A DNA stretch of 64,000 nucleotides, taken from NCBI GenBank assembly GCA_016704345.1, contig JADJAH010000006.1, positions 62,001 through 126,000 of the forward strand. The letters run 5' to 3'. The DNA comes from Ignavibacteria bacterium (GTDB taxonomy: Bacteria > Bacteroidota > Ignavibacteria > Tepidaquicellales > Tepidaquicellaceae). The translations under genes were made by a program, and so were the position numbers. The notes beneath the pieces are model-generated. The model was not told the DNA's origin. It saw only the letters and a list, made by a program, of their open reading frames with translations, and did not search any database. Positions 18,750 to 28,037 of this stretch are shown piece after piece (the first letter of the stretch is position 1; the number at the start of each line of letters is the position of its first letter).

Positions 18750-19973
18750 TTGAACAAAGGATTTTTCGAAAGGATTGATATTTTACTTGTAGCTTTAACG
18801 CTCGGGATCCTTTCGTGCGGACTTCTTGCTGTGTTCAGTGCTACTTATTCCGGCGGGACAGAATATTTTTCCAGACAACTTTGGTTTGGAATGCTGGGCA
18901 TAACATTGATGATGGTTATTAGTCTTATACCACCGAGATTCATTTCAAGAGCTTCTTATTTGCTATACGGCTTGTCCCTTGTCTTGCTTGTGTTGGTGCT
19001 GATTTTCGGTAAGAGAATTTCAGGTTCAAAAAGCTGGTTCAGCGTGGGGAGTTTTGGAATACAGCCGTCAGAGTTTGCAAAGATCACAACAATACTTGCA
19101 CTGGCAAACTTCATGACTTCAACGGAGGAAGGATTCAGAAATCTCAACAAGCCCTTCGAATTCTTCAAAGCATTGTTGTTTGTTATTGTGCCTGTCGGTC
19201 TTATAATGCAGCAGCCGGATATGGGAACTTCATTAGTATTTCTTTCTATGATTCTACCGATATTCTTCTGGGCCGGCCTCTCGCCATTTGTGCTGATGGC
19301 AATAATTTCACCTGTCGCAGTAGTAATAGGCGCTTTGCTTGGTACACCATATTTTATAGGAGCGCTGATATTAGTGGGTTTGGTACTTCTCATGTTCAAA
19401 CGGAATGTGATAATCATAGGGATCATTGTGCTTGTGAACGTCGTAGTTGGAATTTCGGCAGACAGTCTCTACAGCAAACTTCAGCCATATCAGCAAAGGA
19501 GAATTCAGGCAGTTTTTGATCCGGCACTTGATCCGCTGGGCAGCGGCTACAATGTAATTCAGTCAAAAGTAGCAATAGGTTCCGGAGGACTATTTGGCAA
19601 AGGATTTCTTGAAGGAACGCAAACACAGCTCAAGTTCATACCCGAGCAGTGGACGGATTTTATCTTCTGCATGATAGGTGAAGAGTTTGGTTTTATTGGT
19701 TCGATTATTGTTCTTTTGCTTTTCCTATTCCTGATATCCAGAATTGTGAGTAACGGAAGTATATCGAAAAACAGATTTCTAAGCATAGCTTGCATAGGTG
19801 TTGCAAGCGTAATTTTTTGCCACATTGTCATTAATGTCGGAATGACAATCGGACTTATGCCCGTTATCGGAATACCATTACCGCTTATGAGTTATGGCAT
19901 TTCATCACTGCTTTCGTTTTGTGTGATGATTGGAATTGCAATGAACGCGTTCAGATTTAAGAATCAGTACTAA
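18750..19973 (+). CDS. rodA: SEDS-family glycosyltransferase RodA
   Basis: 407 residues with about ten membrane segments. TTG start (TTGAACAAAGG) 19 nt after mrdA. SEDS blocks: [30 protein letters not shown] (with the conserved Asp of the active site region), [37 protein letters not shown] and [16 protein letters not shown]. Polymerises lipid II glycan strands in partnership with PBP2. Confidence 0.96.
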   Translation: MNKGFFERIDILLVALTLGILSCGLLAVFSATYSGGTEYFSRQLWFGMLGITLMMVISLIPPRFISRASYLLYGLSLVLLVLVLIFGKRISGSKSWFSVGSFGIQPSEFAKITTILALANFMTSTEEGFRNLNKPFEFFKALLFVIVPVGLIMQQPDMGTSLVFLSMILPIFFWAGLSPFVLMAIISPVAVVIGALLGTPYFIGALILVGLVLLMFKRNVIIIGIIVLVNVVVGISADSLYSKLQPYQQRRIQAVFDPALDPLGSGYNVIQSKVAIGSGGLFGKGFLEGTQTQLKFIPEQWTDFIFCMIGEEFGFIGSIIVLLLFLFLISRIVSNGSISKNRFLSIACIGVASVIFCHIVINVGMTIGLMPVIGIPLPLMSYGISSLLSFCVMIGIAMNAFRFKNQY

Positions 19974-20014
19974 GCCTCTTAAGATTTAAGAATTTTTCAA
20001 TATCTAAAAAAACG

Positions 20015-20548
20015 ATGATTCTATCAGACAAGAAAATTCTCGAAGAAATCAAATTCAAGAACATTGTCATAAAACCATTCGACAGAAAGAACCTTGGATC
20101 GAACAGTTACGATGTTCACCTCGGTGAATGGCTGTCGGTTTATAACGATGAAATCCTTGATTCAAAGAAGCATAATAAAATAACCCATTTCAAAATTCCG
20201 AAAGAAGGTTATGTTCTGCTACCTACAAAATTGTATCTCGGTGTAACTGCCGAGTATACTGAGACATTTAAGTATGTCCCGTTCCTCGAAGGGAAGTCGA
20301 GCATCGGCAGGCTTGGCATTGATATTCATGCAACAGCCGGTAAAGGTGATGTGGGGTTTAAGAACAATTGGACTCTTGAGATCTCGGTTAAACAGCCCGT
20401 AAGAATTTATAGTGGCATGCCAATTGGACAGTTGATCTATTTTAAAGTTGATGGAATTGTGCTGACTCCTTATAACAAAAAGTCTTCTGCAAAGTATAAC
20501 AAGAAGACCAAGAAGCCGGTCGAATCAATGATGTGGAAAAACTTCTGA
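20015..20548 (+). CDS. dcd: dCTP deaminase-family protein
   Basis: 177 residues. Family blocks NLGSNSYDVHLGEWL, EGKSSIGRLGIDIHATAG, WTLEISV (catalytic Glu region) and SGMPIGQLIYF. Makes dUTP from dCTP for thymidylate synthesis; whether it also hydrolyses dUTP (bifunctional type) cannot be told from sequence alone. Its TGA overlaps the ATG of pyrF (TGATG), pointing to translational coupling. Confidence 0.9.
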   Translation: MILSDKKILEEIKFKNIVIKPFDRKNLGSNSYDVHLGEWLSVYNDEILDSKKHNKITHFKIPKEGYVLLPTKLYLGVTAEYTETFKYVPFLEGKSSIGRLGIDIHATAGKGDVGFKNNWTLEISVKQPVRIYSGMPIGQLIYFKVDGIVLTPYNKKSSAKYNKKTKKPVESMMWKNF

Positions 20549-21354
20549 TGACTTACACAACAAAACTTGATGCGGCAATAGCCTCGAGCAAATCACATGT
20601 CGTAGTGGGACTTGATCCTGAACTTCATAAAATTCCTGCGATCTTCCATCGATTTTCCAATCCGGTTCTGGAATTCAACAGGATGATTATTCATTCTTCG
20701 AAAGATCATGTTGCAGGATATAAACTCAACATGGCTTTCTACGAATATCTTGAAGAAAAAGGGCTTGAAGCGATAAGAGCTACGCTTGCAGAAATCCCCG
20801 AGGGCATGATCAAGATATGCGACGGGAAGCGCGGTGACATAGGCAATACGGCCGAGCTTTATGCTAAAACTTATTTTGACAATTATAACTTTGATTCTCT
20901 CACTGTTAATGCATACATGGGAAAAGATTCTCTTGAACCGTTTTATGAAAGAGAATGCAAACTTCTTTACATACTTGCACTCACGTCGAATGAAGGTTCG
21001 AGAGATTTTCAACATGCAGAATGTGAAGGCAAGAAGTTATACGAGAGAATTGTGGAAACTTCTCTTGAATGGGAGCATACAGGCAAGACCGGTTTTGTAT
21101 TTGGGGCAAATTATGTTGATGAACTGAGGGCATTCACAACAGCCCACTCAGATGTGCCGTTGCTGATTCCGGGAATAGGTGCGCAGGGAAATGAACTGGT
21201 ACCGCTTGTCAGAAAAATGAAAAGTAACCGATATCTTATTAATTCAAGCAGGTCAATTATTTATTCCGCAAAACATGACTGCAGTGAAATTGAATTTATT
21301 GAAGCAGTTTCCGAATCAGTTAGAAGTCTTAATGCAGAAATCCGAAATGCCTAA
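20548..21354 (+). CDS. pyrF: Orotidine 5'-phosphate decarboxylase, type 2
   Basis: 268 residues from ATG at 20548, which overlaps the dcd stop; an in-frame ATG at 20533 inside dcd is less likely. Converts OMP to UMP. The catalytic block is DGKRGDIGNTAELYA (the Asp-Lys-x-x-Asp set), with VVGLDPEL at the N-terminus and LIPGIGAQGNEL / INSSRSIIYS at the phosphate-binding end. The arrangement is that of the longer type 2 (mycobacterial-like) enzymes. Confidence 0.94.
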   Translation: MTYTTKLDAAIASSKSHVVVGLDPELHKIPAIFHRFSNPVLEFNRMIIHSSKDHVAGYKLNMAFYEYLEEKGLEAIRATLAEIPEGMIKICDGKRGDIGNTAELYAKTYFDNYNFDSLTVNAYMGKDSLEPFYERECKLLYILALTSNEGSRDFQHAECEGKKLYERIVETSLEWEHTGKTGFVFGANYVDELRAFTTAHSDVPLLIPGIGAQGNELVPLVRKMKSNRYLINSSRSIIYSAKHDCSEIEFIEAVSESVRSLNAEIRNA

Positions 21355-21480
21355 AGTCAGTAATGTGTGGGTATTTAGAAGTTTAGCTGTTTCGCGCAAT
21401 AGAAAAATTTTTCCACCCTCTTCCTGAAACTTATAGCCTCTTCAAGCCGTTTCCATATTCGAAATGCCTATAAATTATCA

Positions 21481-24027
21481 ATGACCAAAGTTTTTTTTCT
21501 GTTTTTTACGATCCTGCTTACTGTTTCAAATGCATATCCGTCTGATCTGAATGATTCGACGGCTACAATTATTTCGGGTACGGTAAGTTCAGACGAAGAC
21601 AAGAGATTGGATAAAGTGCTTGTCAGAATATTCGGAAGTGCCGGAAGTTTTGACACATTTACGGATTCCGATGGTAATTTCTCCTCTGAAGTGAATTCAG
21701 GCAAATATACAATAACTGTTAGATTGCCCGGCTATGACGCATATGAATACAAGAATCTGTATATCAATAAAGGCGAAAAGAAGGAGTTAGAGATCTATCT
21801 CATAGAGAAGATAGTAAGCACTGCTGAAATTGAAGTGGAAGGAATATTTAAGCAAAGACAGGAAGACCTTAGAACCAGTCTGATAAATATAAAACCCCAA
21901 TATGTAAAGAACTTGCCGGGCGCAGTTGAAGATGTACTAAGAACATTGCAGTCCCTGCCGGGTGTAACGTCTCCGAATGATTTTACATCACAATTAATTA
22001 TAAGAGGTTCAGGTCCTGATCAAAATTTGATTGTCATGGATGATGTCGAGGTATTTAACCCATACAGATTATACGGACTTGTCAGCATGTTCAATCCGGA
22101 AACTCTCAACGACATCACTCTTATCACAGGCGGTTTTCCTGCAAAGTACGGTGACAGGTTATCAGCCGTTCTTGATGTTCTTAATCGAGAAGGGGACAGA
22201 AGCAAATCACTCTCAACTATTGTCAACGCAAGCATATCGAACGCAAACATAATTGTAAACGGCAAGAATCCTTTAAGCATACCCGGCTCATGGATAGTGT
22301 CAACAAGAAGAACTTATTATGATCTGATCATCGGACCGTTTGCAAAGAATGCCGGACTCATTACTGAAGACTCATCATTTCCTGCGTTCAGGGACCTGCA
22401 GTTCAAACTTGCTTTCGGGCCCTTCGAGAAAAACAAGTTTATCGTAAACGGGATCTTCTCACAGGATGGTGTGGATATCGTTCCGGGAGAAGACAGCGAA
22501 CAAGCTGACAGTGTTGCAGTTGAAGATGTTACAACAAATAATCTCCTGTCTTTCGCCTGGCATTATGCACCCAATGACAAATTTGTTTCAAGGACTACAG
22601 CTTCCTGGTATAAGAACTCCGGTGATAATGATTTTAACAGCGAGATACTTGATCCGCTTATCGATGACGAGGGCTACACTCCCGAGCAGAGGGACAGTCT
22701 GAGAAATATCGGAGCTCTTCTGGGACTTGAGTTTGATTCCAAATATACATTCCGAAAATATTCATTAGGCAACAAATCAATTCTGCTTAACAAGAACAGC
22801 GAGCAGGAGTTTGGAGGCGGTGTTGATATTGTAAAAACTGATCTTGGCTATAATCTCAAAATTGACGAACAGTTCAGATCCATAATAGCTGCATTCCCCA
22901 CTGCTTCCGCGCTGCTTGACAGTTTTAAGCTTGAAGGAGAAAATAATATTCGGGCATATGTTTACGGGCAAAGCATGTTTAAACTGACTGATAAGTTTTT
23001 CTTTCAGCCGTCTTTGAGATTTGATTATTTCCAGATCATTAGAACGCCATATCTTTCTCCGAGGATAAATGTAGGCTATGCTTTTGATCCTATTACAACT
23101 TTGCGGGCTTCGGCAGGAATCTATTATCAATCGCCGGGGCTGGAAAAACTGATCGATGGCAGAACATTTTATGACCTGCGGGATGCCGCCGAAAGAGGCT
23201 TGAAGGCTGAGCGTGCTTATCACTTAATACTTGGAATAGACAGATGGATTACGAATGAATGGTTCGCCAAAGCCGAAGCCTATTACAAGAATTTCGATAA
23301 TCTTCTGGAGCAGGATAGAATTACTGCTTATCGTTATGAATATACTCTTAAAGATCCTTCAATTACAGATCCGGCTTACGTGAAGGACGTAAAGAACTGG
23401 ATTAGATCTCCTCAAAAACTTGCTTATGATTCTGTAACTACTAATCCTATCAACACAGGATCCGGAAATGCTTATGGATTTGAAATTGCACTTGAAAAGA
23501 AAAACCTGTCGGCGCGATCGAAGCTGTCAGGCTGGATAAATTATTCATTCTCTGTTTCTAACAGGGAAAAGTATGGCGTTACAACTCCTTACAGGTTTGA
23601 ACAGACACACGTTGCCAATATTGTATTGAATTATCGCGTCAACAACTGGCTGGAGTTTGGTACAAGATGGACTTATGCAACTAACTTCCCGTATACTCCA
23701 CCCGTTGGGGTCACTCCACGAATTATTGGAGATTCAATTGCAACAAATCTTCTTACCGGCGAAGCTCTGTTCAATCTTGACTTTGGAGACGATCAAAATC
23801 AACTAAGCACAAAGAGGCCCGAATACCATCGCCTTGATTTCCGCGCAACAGCCTATACTCACTTCTGGGCAACTGACTGGGCATTCTATCTTGATGTTAT
23901 AAATGTTTACAACAGAAAGAATGTTCTTGGCTACGACTATTCCCTGAACTCTGACCTGACTATCAAACGCCGTGTAGTAGGCATGTTTCCGATTCTACCG
24001 ACTATCGGCATCAATGCAAGATTCTAG
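21481..24027 (+). CDS. TonB-dependent outer-membrane receptor with CarboxypepD-reg N-terminus
   Basis: 848 residues. Signal peptide (about 1-20), then a carboxypeptidase-regulatory-like Ig domain (ISGTVSSDEDKRLDKVLVRI ... GYDAYEYKNLYI). Plug domain at about 130-245: LPGVTSPNDF, QLIIRGSGPDQNLIVMDDVE, FPAKYGDRLSAVLDV. The remainder is an antiparallel beta-barrel ending INARF with a terminal aromatic. No SusD homologue is adjacent, so this is probably not a Sus-type glycan importer; it is the PEGA/CarboxypepD-TonB type often found alone. Substrate unknown. Confidence 0.87.
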   Translation: MTKVFFLFFTILLTVSNAYPSDLNDSTATIISGTVSSDEDKRLDKVLVRIFGSAGSFDTFTDSDGNFSSEVNSGKYTITVRLPGYDAYEYKNLYINKGEKKELEIYLIEKIVSTAEIEVEGIFKQRQEDLRTSLINIKPQYVKNLPGAVEDVLRTLQSLPGVTSPNDFTSQLIIRGSGPDQNLIVMDDVEVFNPYRLYGLVSMFNPETLNDITLITGGFPAKYGDRLSAVLDVLNREGDRSKSLSTIVNASISNANIIVNGKNPLSIPGSWIVSTRRTYYDLIIGPFAKNAGLITEDSSFPAFRDLQFKLAFGPFEKNKFIVNGIFSQDGVDIVPGEDSEQADSVAVEDVTTNNLLSFAWHYAPNDKFVSRTTASWYKNSGDNDFNSEILDPLIDDEGYTPEQRDSLRNIGALLGLEFDSKYTFRKYSLGNKSILLNKNSEQEFGGGVDIVKTDLGYNLKIDEQFRSIIAAFPTASALLDSFKLEGENNIRAYVYGQSMFKLTDKFFFQPSLRFDYFQIIRTPYLSPRINVGYAFDPITTLRASAGIYYQSPGLEKLIDGRTFYDLRDAAERGLKAERAYHLILGIDRWITNEWFAKAEAYYKNFDNLLEQDRITAYRYEYTLKDPSITDPAYVKDVKNWIRSPQKLAYDSVTTNPINTGSGNAYGFEIALEKKNLSARSKLSGWINYSFSVSNREKYGVTTPYRFEQTHVANIVLNYRVNNWLEFGTRWTYATNFPYTPPVGVTPRIIGDSIATNLLTGEALFNLDFGDDQNQLSTKRPEYHRLDFRATAYTHFWATDWAFYLDVINVYNRKNVLGYDYSLNSDLTIKRRVVGMFPILPTIGINARF

Positions 24028-24030
24028 AGG

Positions 24031-24289
<259 letters not shown>

Positions 24290-24389
24290 CTTCTTCATTT
24301 TGCGGTTTCATAAAGATTTCTATTTAGATAATTTGGTCACAATAATCAAAATCAATCCAACAAAAATAATCAGGAAAGGATAATCGCAT

Positions 24390-25598
24390 TTGAATAAGAC
24401 TGTCTATATTGTGGATGCTATTCGTACAGCAATTGGAAAGCATGCAGGAACATTAAAGAGTGTAAGGCCGGACGACATGGCGGCTGTATTGATAAAGGAA
24501 ATTGTTGAACGAAATTTTGTTAAGAACAATATACCGCAAACTGAAATAGAAGATGTAATTCTCGGGAATGCAAACGGAGCAGGTGAGGAAAACAGAAATG
24601 TTGCCCGCATGTGTGTTCTTCTTGCCGGGCTGCCGATAGAAGTTGCAGGTTCAACAGTCAACCGGCTCTGCGGTTCAGGTTTGCAGGCTGTTGTCGATGC
24701 GGCGCGGGCTATTTCTGCAGGAGAGGGCGAATGTTTTTTATCGGGCGGGGTAGAGTCTATGACAAGAGCTCCATTTGTATTTGCAAAGAACGATGAACCC
24801 TGGGGACGCAAAGCTGAAGTTTATGATACAACTCTCGGATGGAGATTCACGAATCCGAAACTTGCGAAACTTTATCATCCATTTTCAATGGGTGAAACGG
24901 CTGAGAATGTTGCAGAAAAATATAAGATAACGAGAGAGCGTCAGGATGAGTTTGCATTTAAGTCACAAATGAAGGCGAAGAATGCGATCACTTCAGGAAA
25001 ATTCAAGGACGAGATTGTAAATGTTGAGGTTCCATCGAAGAAGGAAGTTATAAATTTTGATACGGATGAGTTTCCAAGATTCGACACGACTATTGAAAAG
25101 CTTTCAACACTCAAGCCGGCATTCAGAAAGGACGGTACTGTTACTGCCGGCAATTCCAGCGGCATAAATGACGGGGCATCATTGCTTATGATTGCATCGG
25201 AGGAGTTTTGCAGAAGTCATAATCTAAAGCCAAGAGCAAGAATTGTGGCATCGGCAGTCGCAGGTGTTGATCCGTCTCACATGGGCGTAGGTCCTGTACC
25301 GGCTACCGAGAAAGTACTGAAGCGTGCAGGATTGAAGCTTAACGATATTGACCTCTTCGAACTCAATGAAGCCTTTGCATCACAGAGTCTTGCTTGCATA
25401 GACGGACTTGGCCTTGATGAGAATATTGTAAACGTTAACGGCGGAGCGATTGCACTTGGACATCCGCTTGGAAGCAGCGGCTCCAGACTTCTTGTGACTT
25501 TGCTTCATGAAATGGAAAAGCAGAACAAGAAGACAGGACTCGCTACCATGTGTATCGGAGTTGGTCAAGGTATTGCTGCAATTATCGAAAAATGCTGA
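24390..25598 (+). CDS. Acetyl-CoA acyltransferase (thiolase)
   Basis: 402 residues. TTG start preceded by AGGAAAGGA. Full catalytic set: Cys94 in NRLCGSGLQAV (acyl acceptor), His358 in GGAIALGHPLGSSGSR and Cys388 in CIGVGQG. ELNEAFASQ is also intact. The family covers acetoacetyl-CoA synthesis and beta-oxidation; an ESMTRAPFVF region resembles the FadA/PcaF branch, but substrate length cannot be fixed. The following pgsA-pgpA-cinA genes suggest proximity rather than a shared pathway. Confidence 0.92.
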   Translation: MNKTVYIVDAIRTAIGKHAGTLKSVRPDDMAAVLIKEIVERNFVKNNIPQTEIEDVILGNANGAGEENRNVARMCVLLAGLPIEVAGSTVNRLCGSGLQAVVDAARAISAGEGECFLSGGVESMTRAPFVFAKNDEPWGRKAEVYDTTLGWRFTNPKLAKLYHPFSMGETAENVAEKYKITRERQDEFAFKSQMKAKNAITSGKFKDEIVNVEVPSKKEVINFDTDEFPRFDTTIEKLSTLKPAFRKDGTVTAGNSSGINDGASLLMIASEEFCRSHNLKPRARIVASAVAGVDPSHMGVGPVPATEKVLKRAGLKLNDIDLFELNEAFASQSLACIDGLGLDENIVNVNGGAIALGHPLGSSGSRLLVTLLHEMEKQNKKTGLATMCIGVGQGIAAIIEKC

Positions 25599-25616
25599 TC
25601 AGCAAATAAAAGGGAA

Positions 25617-26206
25617 ATGTCATTTCCAAATCAATTATCGTTGCTTCGACTCATACTGGCACCGGTATTTCTTTTCCTTTCATTTCCGAATCTAGAAGTG
25701 GCAGACAGATTGCTTTGGTAATTTTCGTAATAGCAATTTTTACCGACTGGTACGATGGAATGCATGCGCGCAAGTACGGACAGATAAGCAAGACAGGGAT
25801 ATTTCTTGATCCGCTTGCAGATAAGTTTCTTACGTCTGCCGCGTTTGTTGCATTTTATTTTATGGGAATAATGCCGATTTGGATGGTGGCAGTGATTGTA
25901 GTGAGAGATATTGTGATGACATTGCTGAGGTCATACGAAGAACTGAAGGGAAGAACTCTAAAGACTTCTTTTGCAGCAAAGACAAAAACTTTCGTACAGA
26001 TGGCATATATATTTGCCATAGTAATTTTGGTCAGCGTGAAAACATTCACGGATGACAAGTCAATTTCCGAAGCAATAGACAACTTCTTTCATTCACAGCT
26101 AAACTATTTTCTTGCTTTGACAGTAACTCTTTTTACACTTCTGACAGGTTTGTCATATTTTGTAGATCTGATAAAATCACCAAAGAAAATTCTTGAGAAT
26201 AATTAA
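25617..26206 (+). CDS. pgsA: CDP-diacylglycerol-glycerol-3-phosphate phosphatidyltransferase (frameshifted)
   Basis: ATG at 25617 gives MSFPNQLSLLRLILAPVFLF, the normal PgsA N-terminus, but the frame stops at 25721. The remainder continues in another frame from about 25712. Adding one base near 25711 (AGA-TTx-GCT-TTG-GTA) restores about 196 residues. The CDP-alcohol transferase motif is complete downstream: DG-MH-AR then G then D-PLA-D in DWYDGMHARKYG ... GIFLDPLADK. Makes phosphatidylglycerophosphate, whose phosphatase (pgpA) is encoded next and overlaps it. A cell needs this step, so a sequencing deletion is the best explanation. Confidence 0.88.
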
Positions 26207-26711
26207 GAAAAAGAAAATTGCCGATCCTGAAGTTGTTGTATCGCTTCCGGCAATTGTTACGGGGAGTTTTTTCTATACAGGTTTCTTTCCAATTGCGAGC
26301 GGTACAGTTGGAAGCCTTGCCGCACTATTGATTTTTTTTATCGAGCCCGCACTTAAACCTGTTGTACTATTATCGCTTGTAATAATTTTCTTCGCTGCAG
26401 GAACATTGTCCGCCAGACCAATAATGAAGCGATATGGTGACGATCCTTCAGTAATAGTAATTGATGAAGTTGTCGGCATGTGGATTACAATACTTTTGTT
26501 TATTGCATTCGGGAAAACAGAGCTGAGTTTCTTCAATGCAGCTGCATGTTTTGTTTTCTTCAGATTGTTTGACATTATCAAGATTCAACCTGCTAAATAT
26601 TTTGATGAAAGTAAGTCGGCTTTCGGAGTTATGATGGACGATGTCATTGCCGGAATCTATGCAGGCATAGTCTGCGTAATAATTTCATATACCGGGTTTT
26701 ATCCATTTTAA
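26193..26711 (+). CDS. pgpA: Phosphatidylglycerophosphatase A
   Basis: 172 residues; TTG start at 26193 overlaps the end of pgsA by 14 nt. Diagnostic blocks: FPIASGTVGSLAALL, DDPSVIVIDEVVGMWITI and FRLFDIIKIQPAKYFDE followed by GVMMDDVIAGIYAGI, with four membrane segments. Removes the phosphate from PGP to give phosphatidylglycerol, the step after PgsA. cinA starts on the base after its stop. Confidence 0.94.
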   Translation: MRIIKKKKIADPEVVVSLPAIVTGSFFYTGFFPIASGTVGSLAALLIFFIEPALKPVVLLSLVIIFFAAGTLSARPIMKRYGDDPSVIVIDEVVGMWITILLFIAFGKTELSFFNAAACFVFFRLFDIIKIQPAKYFDESKSAFGVMMDDVIAGIYAGIVCVIISYTGFYPF

Positions 26712-27974
26712 ATGATCAGATCTAAACTAATATCGATCGGCGATGAGATACTCATCGGACAGATAGTTAATACAAATGCCGCATATATCGGAGAGAAAAT
26801 GTTCTCGATCGGAATTCCGGTTCATAAGACGGTTGTAATCTCAGATGAAGAAACATCTTTGTTGCAGGAGTTTGAAGATTCTTATCAGAATTATGATGTC
26901 ACAATTATTACCGGCGGTTTGGGACCAACTCATGACGATATCACAAAACCTGCTTTGGCAAAATTTTTTGATGATAAACTCGTTATCGACAACGAGGTAC
27001 TAGAACACGTAAAAAACTTTTTCTCTTCGAGAAAGATTGAAATGCCATTAATAAATGAAGGGCAGGCGCTTGTTCCCGAAAATTCGGAGGTCATCTGGAA
27101 CAGTAACGGAACTGCTCCGGGCATTTGGATCGAAAAGAATAATAAGATCTTTGTTGCAATGCCGGGAGTTCCTTATGAGATGAAACCGATGGTTGAAAGC
27201 TTTGTTTTGCCAAGACTCATAAAGAAATTTTCAAATGACAACAGCAAGATCTATCTGCAAAAGACAATTCTGACAACAGGTATTGGCGAGTCTTCACTGT
27301 ATGAAATGTTCGGAGATATAGAGAATATTCTAGACGGAAACAAACTTGCATTCCTTCCGTCCGCAACCGGAGTCAGGCTAAGAATGAATGTAATAGGGGA
27401 GGATGAGAATGATGCATTGGTAAAGCTCAGAGCGTTTGAAAATCGAATAAGAGAGAAAGCAAGTGATTACGTTTATGGAGAGAATGATGATACACTTCAG
27501 TCAGTAGTTGGAAGTTTACTGAGGCAGTCAGGTAAGACTCTTTCGTTGGCAGAGTCATGCACCGGTGGAAGAATTTCGTCAAGCATTGTAAGTGTGGCAG
27601 GCAGTTCGGATTATTATCGCGGTGGAATCTGTGCGTATGCAAACGAAGAAAAGATCAGGCTGTTGAAAGTAAGTAAAGAAACTCTGAAACAACACGGAGC
27701 AGTCAGCAGGGAAGTGGCCGTGCAAATGGCTGAAGGTGCTAGAAATCTACTGTGTACAGATTATGCTTTGTCAACTACCGGAATTGCCGGTCCATCCGGA
27801 GCTACTCCTGATAAGCCGATAGGACTTGTGTGGATAGGGTTTTCATCCTCAGAGAAATCGTATGCTATGGAATTTCACTTTGGCAACAAGAGAGAAGTCA
27901 ATATTGAAAGGTCTAGTCAGAGGGCGTTGGAAATTTTGAGAAGAGAACTCCTCAAGATTAAAATTAAGTTTTAA
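26712..27974 (+). CDS. cinA: CinA-family protein (nicotinamide-nucleotide amidohydrolase / MoCF domain)
   Basis: 420 residues. The N-terminal MoCF-like domain (about 1-170) has SIGDEILIGQIVNTNA and TGGLGPTHDDITK. The C-terminal CinA domain (about 260-415) has LAESCTGGRISS, GSSDYYRGGICAYANE and STTGIAGPSG, the pattern of NMN deamidases. Full-length two-domain form. Likely salvages the NMN formed by DNA ligase or other reactions. Confidence 0.93.
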   Translation: MIRSKLISIGDEILIGQIVNTNAAYIGEKMFSIGIPVHKTVVISDEETSLLQEFEDSYQNYDVTIITGGLGPTHDDITKPALAKFFDDKLVIDNEVLEHVKNFFSSRKIEMPLINEGQALVPENSEVIWNSNGTAPGIWIEKNNKIFVAMPGVPYEMKPMVESFVLPRLIKKFSNDNSKIYLQKTILTTGIGESSLYEMFGDIENILDGNKLAFLPSATGVRLRMNVIGEDENDALVKLRAFENRIREKASDYVYGENDDTLQSVVGSLLRQSGKTLSLAESCTGGRISSSIVSVAGSSDYYRGGICAYANEEKIRLLKVSKETLKQHGAVSREVAVQMAEGARNLLCTDYALSTTGIAGPSGATPDKPIGLVWIGFSSSEKSYAMEFHFGNKREVNIERSSQRALEILRRELLKIKIKF

Positions 27975-28037
27975 ATTCATTAATATTTTCATAATTTAAC
28001 CAACAAAATTTTTCTAACCAAACATTAACAACTTCAG